A stretch of DNA of 64,000 bases, from contig NZ_CP117180.1 in the NCBI RefSeq assembly GCF_033971325.1, forward strand, positions 192,041 to 256,040. Direction: 5' to 3'. The translations under genes and the position numbers were made by a program. The notes under the pieces are model-generated. The model saw nothing but the letters and a program-made list of their open reading frames with translations. It was not told where the DNA came from and searched no databases. Origin of the DNA: Hydrogenobacter sp. T-2. Its GTDB lineage: Bacteria > Aquificota > Aquificia > Aquificales > Aquificaceae. This document shows positions 28,958 through 40,132 of this stretch, piece by piece; the stretch's first letter is position 1; each line of letters opens with the position of its first letter.

Positions 28958-31042
28958 ATGCCAAGGCTTGTGCCTATAGAAAGGCTCAGAAACATAGGAA
29001 TAGTCGCCCACATAGACGCCGGAAAGACTACTACCACAGAGAGAATACTCTACTACACGGGTAAAACCTACAAGATAGGTGAGGTGCACGAGGGTGCTGC
29101 CACAATGGACTGGATGCCCCAGGAGAGGGAAAGAGGCATAACCATAACCGCAGCAACCACTGCCTGCTATTGGAAAGACCACCAGATAAACATCATAGAC
29201 ACGCCCGGTCACGTGGACTTTTCGGTGGAAGTAGTCCGCTCTATGAAGGTCTTGGACGGTATTATCTTTATCTTCTCTGCGGTAGAAGGTGTCCAGCCTC
29301 AGTCAGAAGCCAACTGGAGGTGGGCGGACAGGTTTGGAGTGCCAAGGATAGCCTTCATAAACAAATTGGACAGGCTTGGTGCGGACTTTTACAGGGTATT
29401 TAATGAAATAGAGAAAAAGCTAAGCATAAAACCTGTGGCAGTCCAGATACCCATAGGTGCGGAAGACCAGTTCAAGGGTGTGGTAGACCTTATGGAGATG
29501 AGGGCTATAATCTGGCTTGAGGAAACCCTCGGTGCCAAATATGAGATAGTGGATGTGCCTGCGGACTACATGGATAAAGCTCAAGAGTGGCGCGCTAAGA
29601 TGGTGGAAGCCATCGTAGAAAAGGATGACGAGCTTATGATGAAATACCTTGAGGGAGAGGAGATAGCTACAGAGGACCTAAAGAGGGTTCTCAGAAAGGC
29701 AACCATAAACAAGGAGCTTGTTCCAGTTCTGTGTGGCTCTGCCTTCAAAAACAAGGGTGTCCAGCCCCTTTTGGATGCGGTTCTTGACTATCTTCCTTCT
29801 CCCCTTGATGTTCCGCCGGTGCGTGGAATAAATCCCAAAACAAACCAAGAAGAGGAAAGGAGACCTCTTGATGAAGAGCCCTTCTGTGCATACGCCTTTA
29901 AGGTTATGAGCGACCCATATGCGGGACAGCTTACCTACTTTAGAGTGTTCTCAGGTAAAGTTGCCGCAGGCTCTTATGTATACAACGCTACAAAGGACAA
30001 GAAGGAAAGAGTTGGAAGGCTTCTGCTTATGCATGCTAACTCAAGAGAGGATGTGCAAGAAGCCTCTGCAGGTGAGATAGTTGCGGCGGTCGGTATGGAT
30101 GCGGCCACTGGAGATACTCTTTGCGATGAAAAGTTCCCCATACTCCTTGAGAAGTTGGAGTTTCCAGAACCCGTTATCTCTATGGCGATAGAGCCAAAGA
30201 CGAAAAAGGACCAGGAAAAGCTCTCTCAGGTGCTTAATAAATTTATGAAGGAAGACCCCACCTTCAAAGCAAGTGCAGACCCAGAGACTGGGCAGACCCT
30301 CATCCACGGCATGGGAGAGCTGCACCTTGAGATAATAGTGGACAGAATGAAGAGGGAATACGGTATTGAAGTGAACGTGGGCAAGCCTCAGGTGGCTTAC
30401 AAGGAGACCATAAAGGGCAAGGCAACCGCAGAGGGCAAGTTTATTCGTCAGACAGGTGGTAGGGGTCAATACGGACACGTGGTTATAGAGATAGAACCCC
30501 TTGAAAGGGGTCAGGGCTTTGTCTTTGAAAACGCTATAGTGGGTGGAGTAATACCAAAAGAGTTTATCCCTGCGGTTGAAGAAGGTGTAAAAGAGGCTAT
30601 GCAGAATGGCGTTATGGCAGGTTATCCCGTGGTGGACTTAAAAGTAAAGCTATTTGATGGCTCTTACCACGAGGTGGACTCTTCAGAGATGGCTTTCAAG
30701 ATAGCAGGTTCCCTTGCTTTCAAAGAAGCGGCAAAGAAGGCAGGTCTTGTGCTCCTTGAGCCAATAATGGAAGTAGAGGTGGAAACTCCCGAGGACTATG
30801 TGGGTGATGTGATAGGAGACCTAAACTCAAGAAGGGGCAAAATAATGGGAATGGAAAACAAGGGCATAATAACCGCCATAAGGGCCTATGTGCCTCTTGC
30901 GGAGATGTTTGGCTATGCAACCACACTTAGGAGCTTGACACAGGGAAGAGGAACCTTTATAATGAAATTTTCTCATTACGATGAGGTTCCCCACAGCATA
31001 GCAGAGCAAATAGTTGGGGAAAGAAGTGCTGTAGCAAAATAA
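28958..31042 (+). CDS. fusA: Elongation factor G
   Basis: 694 residues, usual length. It is the GTPase that drives translocation. [35 protein letters not shown] and NKLDRLGAD are the G motifs. The domain IV loop appears as [12 protein letters not shown] and the C-terminal domain as [17 protein letters not shown] precedes the ATG, and tuf copy 2 follows after 12 bases. Confidence 0.98.
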   Translation: MPRLVPIERLRNIGIVAHIDAGKTTTTERILYYTGKTYKIGEVHEGAATMDWMPQERERGITITAATTACYWKDHQINIIDTPGHVDFSVEVVRSMKVLDGIIFIFSAVEGVQPQSEANWRWADRFGVPRIAFINKLDRLGADFYRVFNEIEKKLSIKPVAVQIPIGAEDQFKGVVDLMEMRAIIWLEETLGAKYEIVDVPADYMDKAQEWRAKMVEAIVEKDDELMMKYLEGEEIATEDLKRVLRKATINKELVPVLCGSAFKNKGVQPLLDAVLDYLPSPLDVPPVRGINPKTNQEEERRPLDEEPFCAYAFKVMSDPYAGQLTYFRVFSGKVAAGSYVYNATKDKKERVGRLLLMHANSREDVQEASAGEIVAAVGMDAATGDTLCDEKFPILLEKLEFPEPVISMAIEPKTKKDQEKLSQVLNKFMKEDPTFKASADPETGQTLIHGMGELHLEIIVDRMKREYGIEVNVGKPQVAYKETIKGKATAEGKFIRQTGGRGQYGHVVIEIEPLERGQGFVFENAIVGGVIPKEFIPAVEEGVKEAMQNGVMAGYPVVDLKVKLFDGSYHEVDSSEMAFKIAGSLAFKEAAKKAGLVLLEPIMEVEVETPEDYVGDVIGDLNSRRGKIMGMENKGIITAIRAYVPLAEMFGYATTLRSLTQGRGTFIMKFSHYDEVPHSIAEQIVGERSAVAK

Positions 31043-31054
31043 GGAGGTAAGGCG

Positions 31055-32272
31055 ATGGCAAAAGAGAAGTTTGTAAGAGAAAAGGAACACGTTAACGTAG
31101 GCACCATAGGACACGTAGACCACGGCAAGTCCACGCTCACATCCGCCATAACCTGCGTTCTTGGTGCAGGAGTAATGCAAGGCGGTAAAGCCAAGTGCAT
31201 GAGATACGAAGAGATTGACAAAGCACCAGAAGAAAAAGAAAGAGGCATAACCATAAACATCACACACGTAGAATACGAGACACCCAAAAGACACTACGCA
31301 CACGTAGACTGCCCAGGACACGCAGACTACATAAAGAACATGATAACAGGTGCAGCACAAATGGACGGTGCTATCCTTGTGGTCTCTGCAGCAGACGGTC
31401 CAATGCCACAAACAAGAGAACACGTGCTCTTGGCAAGACAGGTTAACGTGCCATACATAGTGGTTTTCATGAACAAATGCGATATGGTAGATGACCCAGA
31501 GCTTTTAGACCTTGTGGAACTTGAAGTAAGAGAGCTACTATCCAAGTATGAGTTTCCAGGAGATGATGTGCCAGTGATAAGAGGTTCAGCCCTTGGAGCA
31601 TTGCAAGAGTTAGACGCAGGCAAGCCAGACCAGTGGTGCAACGCCATAGTGCAGTTAATGGAAGCCCTTGACCAGTATATACCCACACCACAAAGAGAAG
31701 TGGACAAACCTTTCCTGATGCCCATAGAGGATGTGTTTACCATTTCAGGACGTGGAACAGTTGTGACAGGAAGGGTAGAAAGAGGCGTGCTAAAGCCTGG
31801 AGAGGAAGTGGAGATAGTAGGATTAAGGGAAGAGCCACTAAAGACAGTGGCAACCTCCATAGAGATGTTTAGGAAGATACTTGACGAGGCACTACCAGGA
31901 GACAATGTGGGAGTATTGCTAAGAGGAGTAGGCAAGGACGATGTGGAGAGGGGACAAGTATTGGCAAAGCCTGGGACAGTAAAGCCTCATAGGAAGTTTA
32001 GGGCACAGGTGTATGTGCTAAGCAAGGAAGAGGGTGGAAGGCACACGCCCTTTTTCGTGAACTACAGGCCACAGTTTTACTTCAGGACTGCGGATGTGAC
32101 GGGGACGGTGGTGAAACTGCCAGAGGGTCAAGAGATGGTGATGCCTGGTGACAATGTGGAGATAGAGGTGGAGCTTGTCAAGCCAGTGGCTATGGAAGAA
32201 CAGCTTAGGTTTGCCATAAGGGAAGGTGGAAGGACTGTTGGTGCTGGTGTGGTCACAAAAATCATTGAGTGA
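31055..32272 (+). CDS. tuf: Elongation factor Tu, copy 2
   Basis: 405 residues, the same protein as copy 1, and by eye the same DNA from just before the ATG to just after the stop. The flanks differ at once (AAGGAGGTAAGGCG upstream here). Perfect sequence identity bounded by the coding region is the mark of ongoing gene conversion between duplicated tuf genes. Here it is in the str context, followed by the S10 cluster without a gap. Confidence 0.98.
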   Translation: MAKEKFVREKEHVNVGTIGHVDHGKSTLTSAITCVLGAGVMQGGKAKCMRYEEIDKAPEEKERGITINITHVEYETPKRHYAHVDCPGHADYIKNMITGAAQMDGAILVVSAADGPMPQTREHVLLARQVNVPYIVVFMNKCDMVDDPELLDLVELEVRELLSKYEFPGDDVPVIRGSALGALQELDAGKPDQWCNAIVQLMEALDQYIPTPQREVDKPFLMPIEDVFTISGRGTVVTGRVERGVLKPGEEVEIVGLREEPLKTVATSIEMFRKILDEALPGDNVGVLLRGVGKDDVERGQVLAKPGTVKPHRKFRAQVYVLSKEEGGRHTPFFVNYRPQFYFRTADVTGTVVKLPEGQEMVMPGDNVEIEVELVKPVAMEEQLRFAIREGGRTVGAGVVTKIIE

Positions 32273-32281
32273 GGAATGGCT

Positions 32282-32596
32282 ATGGAGCAGGAACTAATAC
32301 GGATAAAACTTAGGTCTTATGACCACAGACTTCTTGACCAGTATGTAAAGCAGATAATAGACACGGTCAAGAGAACCGGTGGCGTGGTCAAGGGTCCCAT
32401 ACCTCTTCCCGTTAGGAGAAGAAGGTGGGTGGTTCTTAGGTCTCCACACAAGTTTGACCAGTCAAGGGAGCACTTTGAAATGAGAGAACACAGAAGGATA
32501 TTGGATATAACCAGAGCGACCTCTCAAACCATAGAGTCCCTGAGGGACCTGACCCTCCCTGCAGGGGTTGATGTGGAGCTAATAATAGGGAGATAG
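32282..32596 (+). CDS. rpsJ: 30S ribosomal protein S10
   Basis: 104 residues from the ATG at 32282. An in-frame ATG two codons earlier (32276) lies only one base after GAGG, too close for a Shine-Dalgarno site, whereas the second is at the right distance. [15 protein letters not shown] and [17 protein letters not shown] are diagnostic. It acts in the 30S head and in NusB-linked antitermination. First gene of the S10 cluster, immediately after tuf. Confidence 0.95.
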   Translation: MEQELIRIKLRSYDHRLLDQYVKQIIDTVKRTGGVVKGPIPLPVRRRRWVVLRSPHKFDQSREHFEMREHRRILDITRATSQTIESLRDLTLPAGVDVELIIGR

Positions 32597-32598
32597 CC

Positions 32599-33303
32599 AT
32601 GGCGATAGGGCTTATTGGTAAGAAGATAGGGATGACAAGAGTTTTCCTAAAGGATGGCACTTCTGTGCCCGTAACGGTTATAGAGGTAAAGCCTAACTAT
32701 ATAACTGCGGTAAGAACGCCTGAAAAGAATGGTTATACCGCCATACAGGTGGGTGCCTTTGAAGACAAGGAAAAACATCTAACAAAGCCAGAGCTTGGAC
32801 ATCTCAAAAAGGTGGGTAAAGTTCTAAGGGTGCTAAAGGAGTTTAGGGTAGACTCGGTGGAAGGCTATCAGGTAGGTCAGGAGTTAAGGCTTGAAGAGGT
32901 CTTTCAGCCAGGAGAGCTTGTGGATGTGGTGGGCAAGAGCAAGGGAAGAGGCTTTGCGGGCACTATGAAAAGGTGGGACTTTGGTGGTTTTCCCAAGTCT
33001 CACGGACACAGATATCACAGAGCGGTTGGTTCTATCGGAAACAGGTCAGACCCAGGTAGAGTATGGAAAAGCAAGAGGATGGCTGGGCATTGGGGTAATG
33101 AGCCTATAAGGGTTCAGTCCCTGCTTGTGCTTGATGTTGTTCCTGAGCATAATATCCTTTTGGTCAAGGGTTCTGTGCCAGGACCCAACGGTGGAATAGT
33201 TTTTGTAGAAAAGAGCAGGATAGTAAGCAGAAGGTCTCAGAGACTTAAGCTAAATAGAATAAAGGGTATGGTGGAAGCCTTGGTTAAAGGAGAGGTCTCA
33301 TGA
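32599..33303 (+). CDS. rplC: 50S ribosomal protein L3
   Basis: 234 residues, somewhat longer than in E. coli because of a basic C-terminal tail. [13 protein letters not shown] starts the protein, and [20 protein letters not shown] with KRMAGHWG is the loop that reaches the peptidyl-transferase centre. It overlaps rplD by four bases. Confidence 0.97.
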   Translation: MAIGLIGKKIGMTRVFLKDGTSVPVTVIEVKPNYITAVRTPEKNGYTAIQVGAFEDKEKHLTKPELGHLKKVGKVLRVLKEFRVDSVEGYQVGQELRLEEVFQPGELVDVVGKSKGRGFAGTMKRWDFGGFPKSHGHRYHRAVGSIGNRSDPGRVWKSKRMAGHWGNEPIRVQSLLVLDVVPEHNILLVKGSVPGPNGGIVFVEKSRIVSRRSQRLKLNRIKGMVEALVKGEVS

Positions 33304-33899
33304 AGGTGCTTGATGCTGAGCTAAAACCTGAAGTCTTTAATGTGGAAGTGAAAAAGCATGTGCTGTGGGAAGTGGTAAAGTGGCAACTTGCCAGCAGAAG
33401 ACAGGGAAGCCATAGCACCAAGACAAGGGGTGAAGTATCCTATAGTGGAAGAAAGCTCCTACCTCAGAAGGGCACAGGTAATGCAAGACATGGAGACAGA
33501 GGTGCCAACATATTCGTAGGCGGTGGCGTGGCTCACGGTCCAAAGCCAAGAGATTACTACTATCCTCTCCCTAAGAAGGTAAGAAGGCTTGGGCTTAAAA
33601 TGGCTTTGAGCTTGAAGGCTAAAGAGAATAACCTGCTCTTAGTTGACAGCTTAGATTTGGGAGAGGTGCCAAAGACTAAAAGGGCTGTGGAAGTGCTTAA
33701 AACCCTTGGCATATATCCTCAAAAGGTGCTCGTGGTTCTGCCTCAAAAGGAAGAGGTTATATATAAATCCTTTAGAAATCTGCCTTATGTGAGGGTTCTG
33801 CCTGTTGAAGGTTTGAATGTTTATGATATCCTTTGGGCGGATAAACTACTTATAACCTCCCAAGCCTTAGAGAAGATATATGAGAGGTTGTCATCATGA
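33300..33899 (+). CDS. rplD: 50S ribosomal protein L4
   Basis: 199 residues. [20 protein letters not shown] with [20 protein letters not shown] is the extended loop lining the exit tunnel. In E. coli L4 represses the S10 operon; whether it does so here cannot be judged, because no leader structure is seen after tuf. It overlaps rplC and rplW by four bases each. Confidence 0.96.
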   Translation: MKVLDAELKPEVFNVEVKKHVLWEVVKWQLASRRQGSHSTKTRGEVSYSGRKLLPQKGTGNARHGDRGANIFVGGGVAHGPKPRDYYYPLPKKVRRLGLKMALSLKAKENNLLLVDSLDLGEVPKTKRAVEVLKTLGIYPQKVLVVLPQKEEVIYKSFRNLPYVRVLPVEGLNVYDILWADKLLITSQALEKIYERLSS

Positions 33900-34192
33900 A
33901 AAGACCAGAAGAAGTGATAATAAGACCTATAATAACCGAAAAGAGCAACAGGCTTATGGAAGACCATAAAAAGTATACCTTTGAAGTGGCTATGGACGCC
34001 ACAAAGCACGAAATAAAGCACGCAGTGGAAAAGCTCTTTGGTGTAAAGGTGCTAAAGGTAAACACCCTCATAGTAAAGCCAAGAAAGAAGAGAATAATAG
34101 GAAAGTTTAGGAGGTATGGCTATACAAGGGCATACAAAAAAGCCATAGTTACCATACCTCCCGATAAGGAAATAGACCTAACAGGAGTGTAA
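33896..34192 (+). CDS. rplW: 50S ribosomal protein L23
   Basis: 98 residues. [16 protein letters not shown] and [20 protein letters not shown] are conserved; the protein lies at the tunnel exit and docks the signal recognition particle and trigger factor. ATGA overlap with rplD; rplB follows after 2 bases. Confidence 0.96.
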   Translation: MKRPEEVIIRPIITEKSNRLMEDHKKYTFEVAMDATKHEIKHAVEKLFGVKVLKVNTLIVKPRKKRIIGKFRRYGYTRAYKKAIVTIPPDKEIDLTGV

Positions 34193-34194
34193 AG

Positions 34195-35073
34195 ATGGGT
34201 GTAAGGAAGTTAAAGCCTGTTACCAACGGTCAGAGACATGCGGTTCTGTATGACTTTTCTGAGATTACTAAGTCTGAGCCAGAAAAGTCCCTGCTTGTGC
34301 ATTGGCATAGGGCAAAGGGAAGGTCCCGTCAGCAGGGTAAGATAACCTCAAGGGGCAGAGGCGGTGGCAACAAGAGAAGATACAGGCTCATTGACTTCAA
34401 AAGGGACAAAAGACTTGTCCCTGCAAAGGTGGTTGCCATAGAGTATGACCCTAATAGATCTGCACGCATAGCATTGCTCCAGTATGCGGATGGCGAAAAG
34501 AGGTATATTCTTTGGCCTGAGGGGCTAAAGGTAGGAGACACGGTCTTGTCCATCTCTTACGAAGATGCAGAAAAGGGCAAGGAGCTTCCCGAGATAAAGG
34601 TAGGCAATGCCTTACCTCTTAAGTATATGCCTGTGGGAACGGTGGTTCACAACGTAGAGCTTCATCCTGGTAAAGGTGGGCAGATAGCTAGGTCTGCGGG
34701 TATGTCTGCTCAGATATTGGGTAAAGTGGGAGATTATGTCCAGCTTAGAATGCCCTCTGGCGAGATAAGGCTTGTTCACCAAAGGTGCATGGCAACGGTG
34801 GGCGTTGTGGGTCTTGCGGAGCACGAGCTCGTCAAGTATGGAAAGGCAGGCAGGTACAGGTGGCTCGGCTGGAGACCAAAGGTTAGAGGAACTGCTACAA
34901 ACCCTGTTGACCACCCTCACGGTGGTGGTGAAGGAAAGACAAAGGGTAAACACCCAGAGTCGCCCTGGGGCTGGAAAACGAAAGGCTACAAGACTAGAAG
35001 AGGCAAGAAGTATTCCGATAAATTTATACTGGTCTCAAGAAAGGGTAAGCCTCTCAGAGGAGGTGTTAAATAA
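34195..35073 (+). CDS. rplB: 50S ribosomal protein L2
   Basis: 292 residues, about 18 longer than in E. coli with a slightly expanded middle. It supports the peptidyl-transferase centre; the key histidine is in [19 protein letters not shown]. GRNNxG-type N-terminal region reads [13 protein letters not shown]. It shares one base with rpsS. Confidence 0.97.
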   Translation: MGVRKLKPVTNGQRHAVLYDFSEITKSEPEKSLLVHWHRAKGRSRQQGKITSRGRGGGNKRRYRLIDFKRDKRLVPAKVVAIEYDPNRSARIALLQYADGEKRYILWPEGLKVGDTVLSISYEDAEKGKELPEIKVGNALPLKYMPVGTVVHNVELHPGKGGQIARSAGMSAQILGKVGDYVQLRMPSGEIRLVHQRCMATVGVVGLAEHELVKYGKAGRYRWLGWRPKVRGTATNPVDHPHGGGEGKTKGKHPESPWGWKTKGYKTRRGKKYSDKFILVSRKGKPLRGGVK

Positions 35074-35528
35074 TGGGCTTTAAGGGTGCATGGAACAAGA
35101 GAAACAGACCTGTTGAAGACCTTGATAGTTTTCTAAAGCTCTACAAAAAGACCCAGAGGATATACAAAAAGGTCAGGACGGTTCAGCATACACCACAGCT
35201 ATACCAGAAGGCTCTTGAAAAGTATCAGAGAGTGTGGGATGAATACAGAAAGCTGGTAAACAAAAAGGCATGGGTGGATCCAAAGCTCTGGGTAAGGATA
35301 AAGAAGATGAACCAAACTGGCGATAGAAAGGTTATAAAAACCTACAGCAGGGACACTACTATAATTCCTGAGTTTGTGGGACACACCATAGCAGTGCATA
35401 ACGGAAAAACCTTTGTCCCAGTTTATATAACCTCAGAGATGGTGGGTCATAAACTGGGTGAGTTTGCTCCCACAAGAACCTTTAAGGGTCACCCAGAAAA
35501 GTCCGCAAAGGCTACAAAGAAGAAGTGA
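35073..35528 (+). CDS. rpsS: 30S ribosomal protein S19 with long N-terminal extension
   Basis: 151 residues against about 92 in E. coli. The normal S19 core begins near residue 66 (WVDPKL... for the usual FVDxHL) and continues through [20 protein letters not shown] and [18 protein letters not shown]. The first 65 residues are a basic, tyrosine- and lysine-rich helical segment ([32 protein letters not shown]) not found in standard S19. S19 sits in the 30S head near the A-site finger contact. The extension is in frame from the ATG that overlaps rplB, with AGGAGGT upstream, so it is not an artefact of start choice. Confidence 0.95.
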   Translation: MGFKGAWNKRNRPVEDLDSFLKLYKKTQRIYKKVRTVQHTPQLYQKALEKYQRVWDEYRKLVNKKAWVDPKLWVRIKKMNQTGDRKVIKTYSRDTTIIPEFVGHTIAVHNGKTFVPVYITSEMVGHKLGEFAPTRTFKGHPEKSAKATKKK

Positions 35529-35537
35529 GGTGTAAAA

Positions 35538-35876
35538 ATGGAAGCAAGGGCGGTTTTAAGGTATGCAAAGGTTTCACCCACGAAGGCAAGACAAGTGCTC
35601 AGGGTTATTCAAGGTATGAAGGCGGGCGATGCCCTCTATCAGCTCAGGTTTATACCCAAAAAGTCCGCACGCATAGTGGAGGGCGTCCTAAAAAGCGCTC
35701 TTGCCAACGCGGAACAAAAGGGTATGGACTTGGAAAAGCTATACATTCAAAAGGCGGTGGCGGACGAGGGTCCTATGTATAAAAAATGGCTTCCAAGAGC
35801 TCATGGTAGGGCTACTATGTTAAGAAAAAGAACCTCTCACATAACCCTTGTGCTTATAGAAAAGGAGGAAGACTGA
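35538..35876 (+). CDS. rplV: 50S ribosomal protein L22
   Basis: 112 residues. [19 protein letters not shown] and the tunnel-loop region [20 protein letters not shown] are conserved; the loop is near the macrolide site. GAGGTGTAAAA precedes the ATG. It overlaps rpsC by one base. Confidence 0.97.
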   Translation: MEARAVLRYAKVSPTKARQVLRVIQGMKAGDALYQLRFIPKKSARIVEGVLKSALANAEQKGMDLEKLYIQKAVADEGPMYKKWLPRAHGRATMLRKRTSHITLVLIEKEED

Positions 35877-36571
35877 TGGGTCAGAAGACGCATCCCATAG
35901 GTTTTAGGGTTGGAGTTATCAGAGATTGGACTTCCAAATGGTTTGCGGGAAAAAGGGACTATACAGAGCTACTTCATGAAGATATAAGAATAAAAGACTA
36001 CATAAAGAAAAGGTATGCATCCGCTGGGATATCTAAGGTTATAGTAGAAAGGATGGCGGACAAGGTAAAGGTGAGAGTTCTTGCCTCAAGACCGGGTATC
36101 ATCATAGGTAGAAAGGGTGCAGAGGTAGAGCAGTTAAAAAAGGATATAGAATACATAACCCGCGGCAAAGATGTGATTATAACCGTAGATGAGGTAAGGG
36201 TCCCAGAGTTGGACGCACAGCTTGTGGCGGAAGAGATAGCCCTTCAAATAGAAAGAAGGGTTTCTCACAGAAGGGCTATGAAAAGGGCTATAGATAACGC
36301 CTTTAAGGCAGGTGCAAAGGGTGTAAAGGTGCAGGTAAAGGGTAGGATAGGTGGTGCGGAGCTGGCAAGGGCGGAGTGGTTTCTTGTAGGAAGGATGCCT
36401 CTGCAAACCTTGAGGGCGGACATAGACTACGGTTATGCAGTAGCCCAGACCAAATATGGAGTACTTGGCATAAAGGTGTGGATATACAAGGGAGATGTGC
36501 TAAAGGGTGGCAAGGAAGAGATAGTTAAAAAGATAGAGGAAGACCTCAAAAAAGCTGAAAAGGAGGTATAA
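35876..36571 (+). CDS. rpsC: 30S ribosomal protein S3
   Basis: 231 residues. [18 protein letters not shown] start, KH domain with [15 protein letters not shown], and the C-terminal [14 protein letters not shown]. It lines the mRNA entry channel. GGAGGAAG lies upstream and rplP follows after 3 bases. Confidence 0.97.
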   Translation: MGQKTHPIGFRVGVIRDWTSKWFAGKRDYTELLHEDIRIKDYIKKRYASAGISKVIVERMADKVKVRVLASRPGIIIGRKGAEVEQLKKDIEYITRGKDVIITVDEVRVPELDAQLVAEEIALQIERRVSHRRAMKRAIDNAFKAGAKGVKVQVKGRIGGAELARAEWFLVGRMPLQTLRADIDYGYAVAQTKYGVLGIKVWIYKGDVLKGGKEEIVKKIEEDLKKAEKEV

Positions 36572-36574
36572 AAG

Positions 36575-37000
36575 ATGTCCTTCTTAGCACCTAAAAAGAC
36601 AAAGTTTAGAAAAATACAGAGAGGGACACTAAAGGGAAAGGCTCTTAGAGGTAATAAGGTCTCCTTTGGTGAATACGGTATACAAGCACTTGAGTCCTGC
36701 TGGCTCACCCAGAGACAGATAGAAGCTGGCAGGATAGCCTTAGTGAGGGCTCTTAGAAAGGGTGCAAAGGTATGGATACAGGTATTTCCAGACAAGCCCT
36801 ACACAAAAAAGCCTAACGAAGTTCGTATGGGTGGTGGAAAAGGCGACCCAGAGGGCTTTGTGGCAGTTGTGAAACCAGGAAGGATACTATATGAATTTTC
36901 TGGAGTTCCTAAGGAGGTAGCGGAAGAGGCTCACAGGCTGGTGGATGCTAAACTTCCTATAAAGACAAGGCTTGTAAAGGCTGGAGGTATGAAGGGATGA
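36575..37000 (+). CDS. rplP: 50S ribosomal protein L16
   Basis: 141 residues. [18 protein letters not shown] start and the region [20 protein letters not shown] are conserved; it organises the A-site side of the 50S subunit. Four-base overlap with rpmC. Confidence 0.97.
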   Translation: MSFLAPKKTKFRKIQRGTLKGKALRGNKVSFGEYGIQALESCWLTQRQIEAGRIALVRALRKGAKVWIQVFPDKPYTKKPNEVRMGGGKGDPEGFVAVVKPGRILYEFSGVPKEVAEEAHRLVDAKLPIKTRLVKAGGMKG

Positions 37001-37197
37001 AGACCAAAGACCTAAGAAAGCTAAGTCTTCAGGACCTTATTAAAAAGGAGCAAGAGCTTAGAAGGGAGCTTTTTAGACTTAGGATTAAGAAGAAGGTAGA
37101 AGGGCTTCCAAACCCCATGCAAATAAGAAACACAAGAAGAGACCTTGCAAGGGTCCTCACCCTTATAAAAGAAAAACAGCTGAGAGGTGAAGGATAA
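36997..37197 (+). CDS. rpmC: 50S ribosomal protein L29
   Basis: 66 residues, two helices. It begins [20 protein letters not shown], with [17 protein letters not shown] near the end, the family signature. It lies near the tunnel exit. One-base overlap with rpsQ. Confidence 0.96.
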   Translation: MKTKDLRKLSLQDLIKKEQELRRELFRLRIKKKVEGLPNPMQIRNTRRDLARVLTLIKEKQLRGEG

Positions 37198-37484
37198 TGG
37201 AAAAGCCTTGGCATCTGAAGAGAAAAGAACTTGTGGGTTACGTTGTGAGCGATAAGATGGATAAGACGGTGGTTGTAAAGGTAGACAGAAGGGAGGCTCA
37301 CCCTATATACAAAAAGCACATAATAAAGAGCAAGAAGTATCATGCTCATGACCCCAATAACGAGTGCAAGGTTGGAGACCTTGTGGTTATAAGAGAGACA
37401 AGACCTCTTTCTAAGACCAAGAGATGGGTGGTGGTGAAGATACTACAAAGAGCTAAATCTCCGGAGGAAGCACTTAAGGAATAA
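37197..37484 (+). CDS. rpsQ: 30S ribosomal protein S17
   Basis: 95 residues. [20 protein letters not shown] and [23 protein letters not shown] are conserved OB-fold stretches. It is the last ribosomal gene in this cluster; the usual rplN-rplX-rplE continuation is absent, and lptD follows 14 bases later. Confidence 0.97.
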   Translation: MEKPWHLKRKELVGYVVSDKMDKTVVVKVDRREAHPIYKKHIIKSKKYHAHDPNNECKVGDLVVIRETRPLSKTKRWVVVKILQRAKSPEEALKE

Positions 37485-37497
37485 GTAAAATAATTTC

Positions 37498-39486
37498 ATG
37501 TTCTCTTTTCTATTCCTTTTCCTTTTCTTTTCCTTTTCTTTCTCTTTGGAGATTTTTTCCGGAAGGCTTGAGAAATTGCCAGATGGAAGATTCAAAGCTA
37601 CTGGCAATGTAGAGGCTTACTACAAAGAATACTACATTAAAGCTGAGTTTATGACCTACGACCCGCAAAAGAGAATCGTTTACGCAAAGGAAGAAGTATA
37701 CATAAAGTCTGTAGATGGAAGGTTTGAGGTAAAAGGAAGCGAAGCACTCCTTGACCTTGAAAGAGATGTGGGATACTTCCTTGACGCAGAGGGCAGGTTT
37801 GAGAAGTTTAACTTTACCGCAAAAAGGTTTGAGAAAGAGGGAGAAGCCTACTCTATACAAGAAGGCTCAATAACCACATGTCCACCAGACAGAAAAGAGA
37901 TGAAGCTGTGCTTTTCAAGGGCAAGGGTATCTCAAAGGTATGTGTTTAGTGAAAACAACACCCTACAGCTTTTCAGAGTGCCTATAGCCTACCTGCCTAT
38001 AACCCTCTTTCCTGTAGGAGAGAGAAGGTCTGGGCTTTTGCCTCCTACTATCGGTTCAAACACGTATAACACTCTTATATACCAACAACCCATATATTGG
38101 GCTATATCAAAGAACAAGGATGCTACACTAACCCTTGACCTAAGAGATAAACAGGCAAAGGGTCTTTCCCTTGAATACCGTCATTCTATGAAAAAGAACC
38201 TTGACCTCACTGGAACTCTCTCTTTTTACAAAGAACCTACTCCGCCTGACAAATGGTGGCAAGGTAGAGATCCATCAACTTTTAGGGAAAACCGCTACAG
38301 AATAAAGGCTGACATTGACCTTGGAGACTTAAAGGTTGGCGTGGACACTATTTCAGACCCATACTTTATGCAGGATGTGTACTTCACCACGAGAGATAGG
38401 ACCGTGCCTTATCTTACCTCTTACATAACCTATAAGAGGGAATGGGAAAGGTTTCTTTTTACCTTTGATGCAAGGAGGTTTTACGATACTACCTCTCCTA
38501 ACAATAAAGAGACTCTCCAGAGACTTCCTGAAATAGGGTTTTATCTTAAGGATACTCCTGTATTGCAGAACCTCTACTTTAACTTGAGTGCTTCTTACAC
38601 AAACTTTTATAGAGAAGAGGGGCTTAGAGCCCAAAGACTTATTCTTTTTCCGGAATTTTCAATACCAAAGCACGTTTTTGGTCTTAACCTGCTTTCCACC
38701 CTTACCTTTGAAAACATAGCCTACATGGACGTAAAAGGAGGGAGATTTGAAGATAAAAGCATATTTGGAAGTATTCGCTACAGAGAAAGTCTTCCATATT
38801 TTTATAAACTTCATCTTGGAGGGTTTGACCTTAGGAACACCTTTGAGCTGTCATACTCTTACAGACCCAAGGGCTTTAAAAATCCAAGGTTTGATGACCT
38901 TGACAGTATAGACAAGGAAAGCCTTTTGTCTTATACCCTTAAGAGCTACGGTTATCACAAGGAAAAGCTTCTCTATAGCCTATTTCTTGCTGGCGGATAT
39001 AACCACCTTGGTAGGTTTACCTATGCAGGGCAAGAGGTGAGAGAAAAATTTTTACCAATTAGGGCTATACTCTGGCTCTATCCCACAGACTGGCTTAGGC
39101 TTTCTTCAGACAGTCTCTATGACCCAGTTCATGGACGTCTTCTGAGGTCAATAGGTTCACTTACCATAAGCGGTGAGGGTAAGAGTATAACTTTGGGTAG
39201 AACCTTGGAGAAAAATTACGATGGTAGCGTAGTCAACGACCAGTATAACCTGTCCGCTTCCGCACTCTATAGAAACGCAAGCCTATTCTTTGGTATCATT
39301 AGGGACAGCAAGGTTAACAAAGACCTTCAAAGGCAGGTGGGTATGGAATACAAGGGGGCTTGCTGGAGTTTGGGGATATTGCTAAGGGATATATACGACG
39401 GAACAAGACAAAAATATCTCAAAGAGGTTTTTTTGACCTTTAATGTCTTTGACCTTCAGAGGTTTACAGTGCCTCTGAAAAGATGA
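37498..39486 (+). CDS. lptD: LPS-assembly outer-membrane protein LptD
   Basis: 662 residues with an N-terminal signal peptide made almost only of F, L and S (residues 1-16). Residues about 20-130 are the periplasmic OstA jellyroll (FSGRLEKLPDGRFKATGNVEAYY, VYAKEEVYIKSVDGRFEVKG). The rest is a beta-barrel with the LptD signature LPITLFPVGERRSGLLPPTIG near residue 160. It inserts lipopolysaccharide into the outer membrane together with LptE. It follows rpsQ closely, with no Shine-Dalgarno site but a TAAAAT box 6 bases before the ATG. Its end overlaps rpe on the other strand by 23 bases. Confidence 0.92.
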   Translation: MFSFLFLFLFFSFSFSLEIFSGRLEKLPDGRFKATGNVEAYYKEYYIKAEFMTYDPQKRIVYAKEEVYIKSVDGRFEVKGSEALLDLERDVGYFLDAEGRFEKFNFTAKRFEKEGEAYSIQEGSITTCPPDRKEMKLCFSRARVSQRYVFSENNTLQLFRVPIAYLPITLFPVGERRSGLLPPTIGSNTYNTLIYQQPIYWAISKNKDATLTLDLRDKQAKGLSLEYRHSMKKNLDLTGTLSFYKEPTPPDKWWQGRDPSTFRENRYRIKADIDLGDLKVGVDTISDPYFMQDVYFTTRDRTVPYLTSYITYKREWERFLFTFDARRFYDTTSPNNKETLQRLPEIGFYLKDTPVLQNLYFNLSASYTNFYREEGLRAQRLILFPEFSIPKHVFGLNLLSTLTFENIAYMDVKGGRFEDKSIFGSIRYRESLPYFYKLHLGGFDLRNTFELSYSYRPKGFKNPRFDDLDSIDKESLLSYTLKSYGYHKEKLLYSLFLAGGYNHLGRFTYAGQEVREKFLPIRAILWLYPTDWLRLSSDSLYDPVHGRLLRSIGSLTISGEGKSITLGRTLEKNYDGSVVNDQYNLSASALYRNASLFFGIIRDSKVNKDLQRQVGMEYKGACWSLGILLRDIYDGTRQKYLKEVFLTFNVFDLQRFTVPLKR

Positions 39487-40132
39487 GCATATCTTTCAAC
39501 TTATTGGTCTGTGCCTTTATATCTTCTGAATGAAATATGCCAGAGCCTACCACCAATATGTCCGCACCAGCTTTTGCTACCTCTACGATGTTGTCTTCTT
39601 TTATCCCACCGTCTATTTCAATAAGGACTGATGGGTTTATATCCTGTAAAAGGGCTTTTAGCTTCCTTAGCCTCTCAATAGACCTTTGTATGAACTTTTG
39701 TCCTCCAAAACCTGGGTTTACAGACATCAGGAGCACAAAATCCGCATAATGTACCACTTCTTCCAATGCACTAAGGGGTGTGCCGGGGTTTATAACTACT
39801 CCAGCCTTTGCACCAAGGCTTTTTATGAGCTCAAGGGTGCGGTGAATATGGGGTGTGTTTTCAACGTGGACGCTCACCATCTCTGCACCAGCTTTTATAA
39901 AGTCAGGAATGTATTTATCTGGGTTTTCTATCATAAGATGTGCATCTAAGGGAAGGGGGCAGTGCTTTTTTATGCTTTCCAAAAGTACAGGACCAAAGGT
40001 TATGTTAGGCACAAAGTGTCCATCCATTACGTCAAAGTGTATAAGGTCCGCACCACCCTCCACGCAAGCCATCACCTGTTCGCCCAGCCTCCAAAAGTCC
40101 GCAGAGAGTATGGAGGGAGCAAGAAGCTTCAT
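39464..40132 (-). CDS. rpe: Ribulose-phosphate 3-epimerase
   Basis: 222 residues, a TIM barrel that interconverts ribulose-5-phosphate and xylulose-5-phosphate. Seen: LLAPSILSADFWRLGEQV, HFDVMDGHFVPNITFGP with the metal and catalytic aspartate, LMSVNPGFGGQKFI and EIDGGIKEDNI. It overlaps hom by four bases on the same strand and lptD convergently. Confidence 0.97.
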   Translation of the reverse strand: MKLLAPSILSADFWRLGEQVMACVEGGADLIHFDVMDGHFVPNITFGPVLLESIKKHCPLPLDAHLMIENPDKYIPDFIKAGAEMVSVHVENTPHIHRTLELIKSLGAKAGVVINPGTPLSALEEVVHYADFVLLMSVNPGFGGQKFIQRSIERLRKLKALLQDINPSVLIEIDGGIKEDNIVEVAKAGADILVVGSGIFHSEDIKAQTNKLKDMLIFSEAL

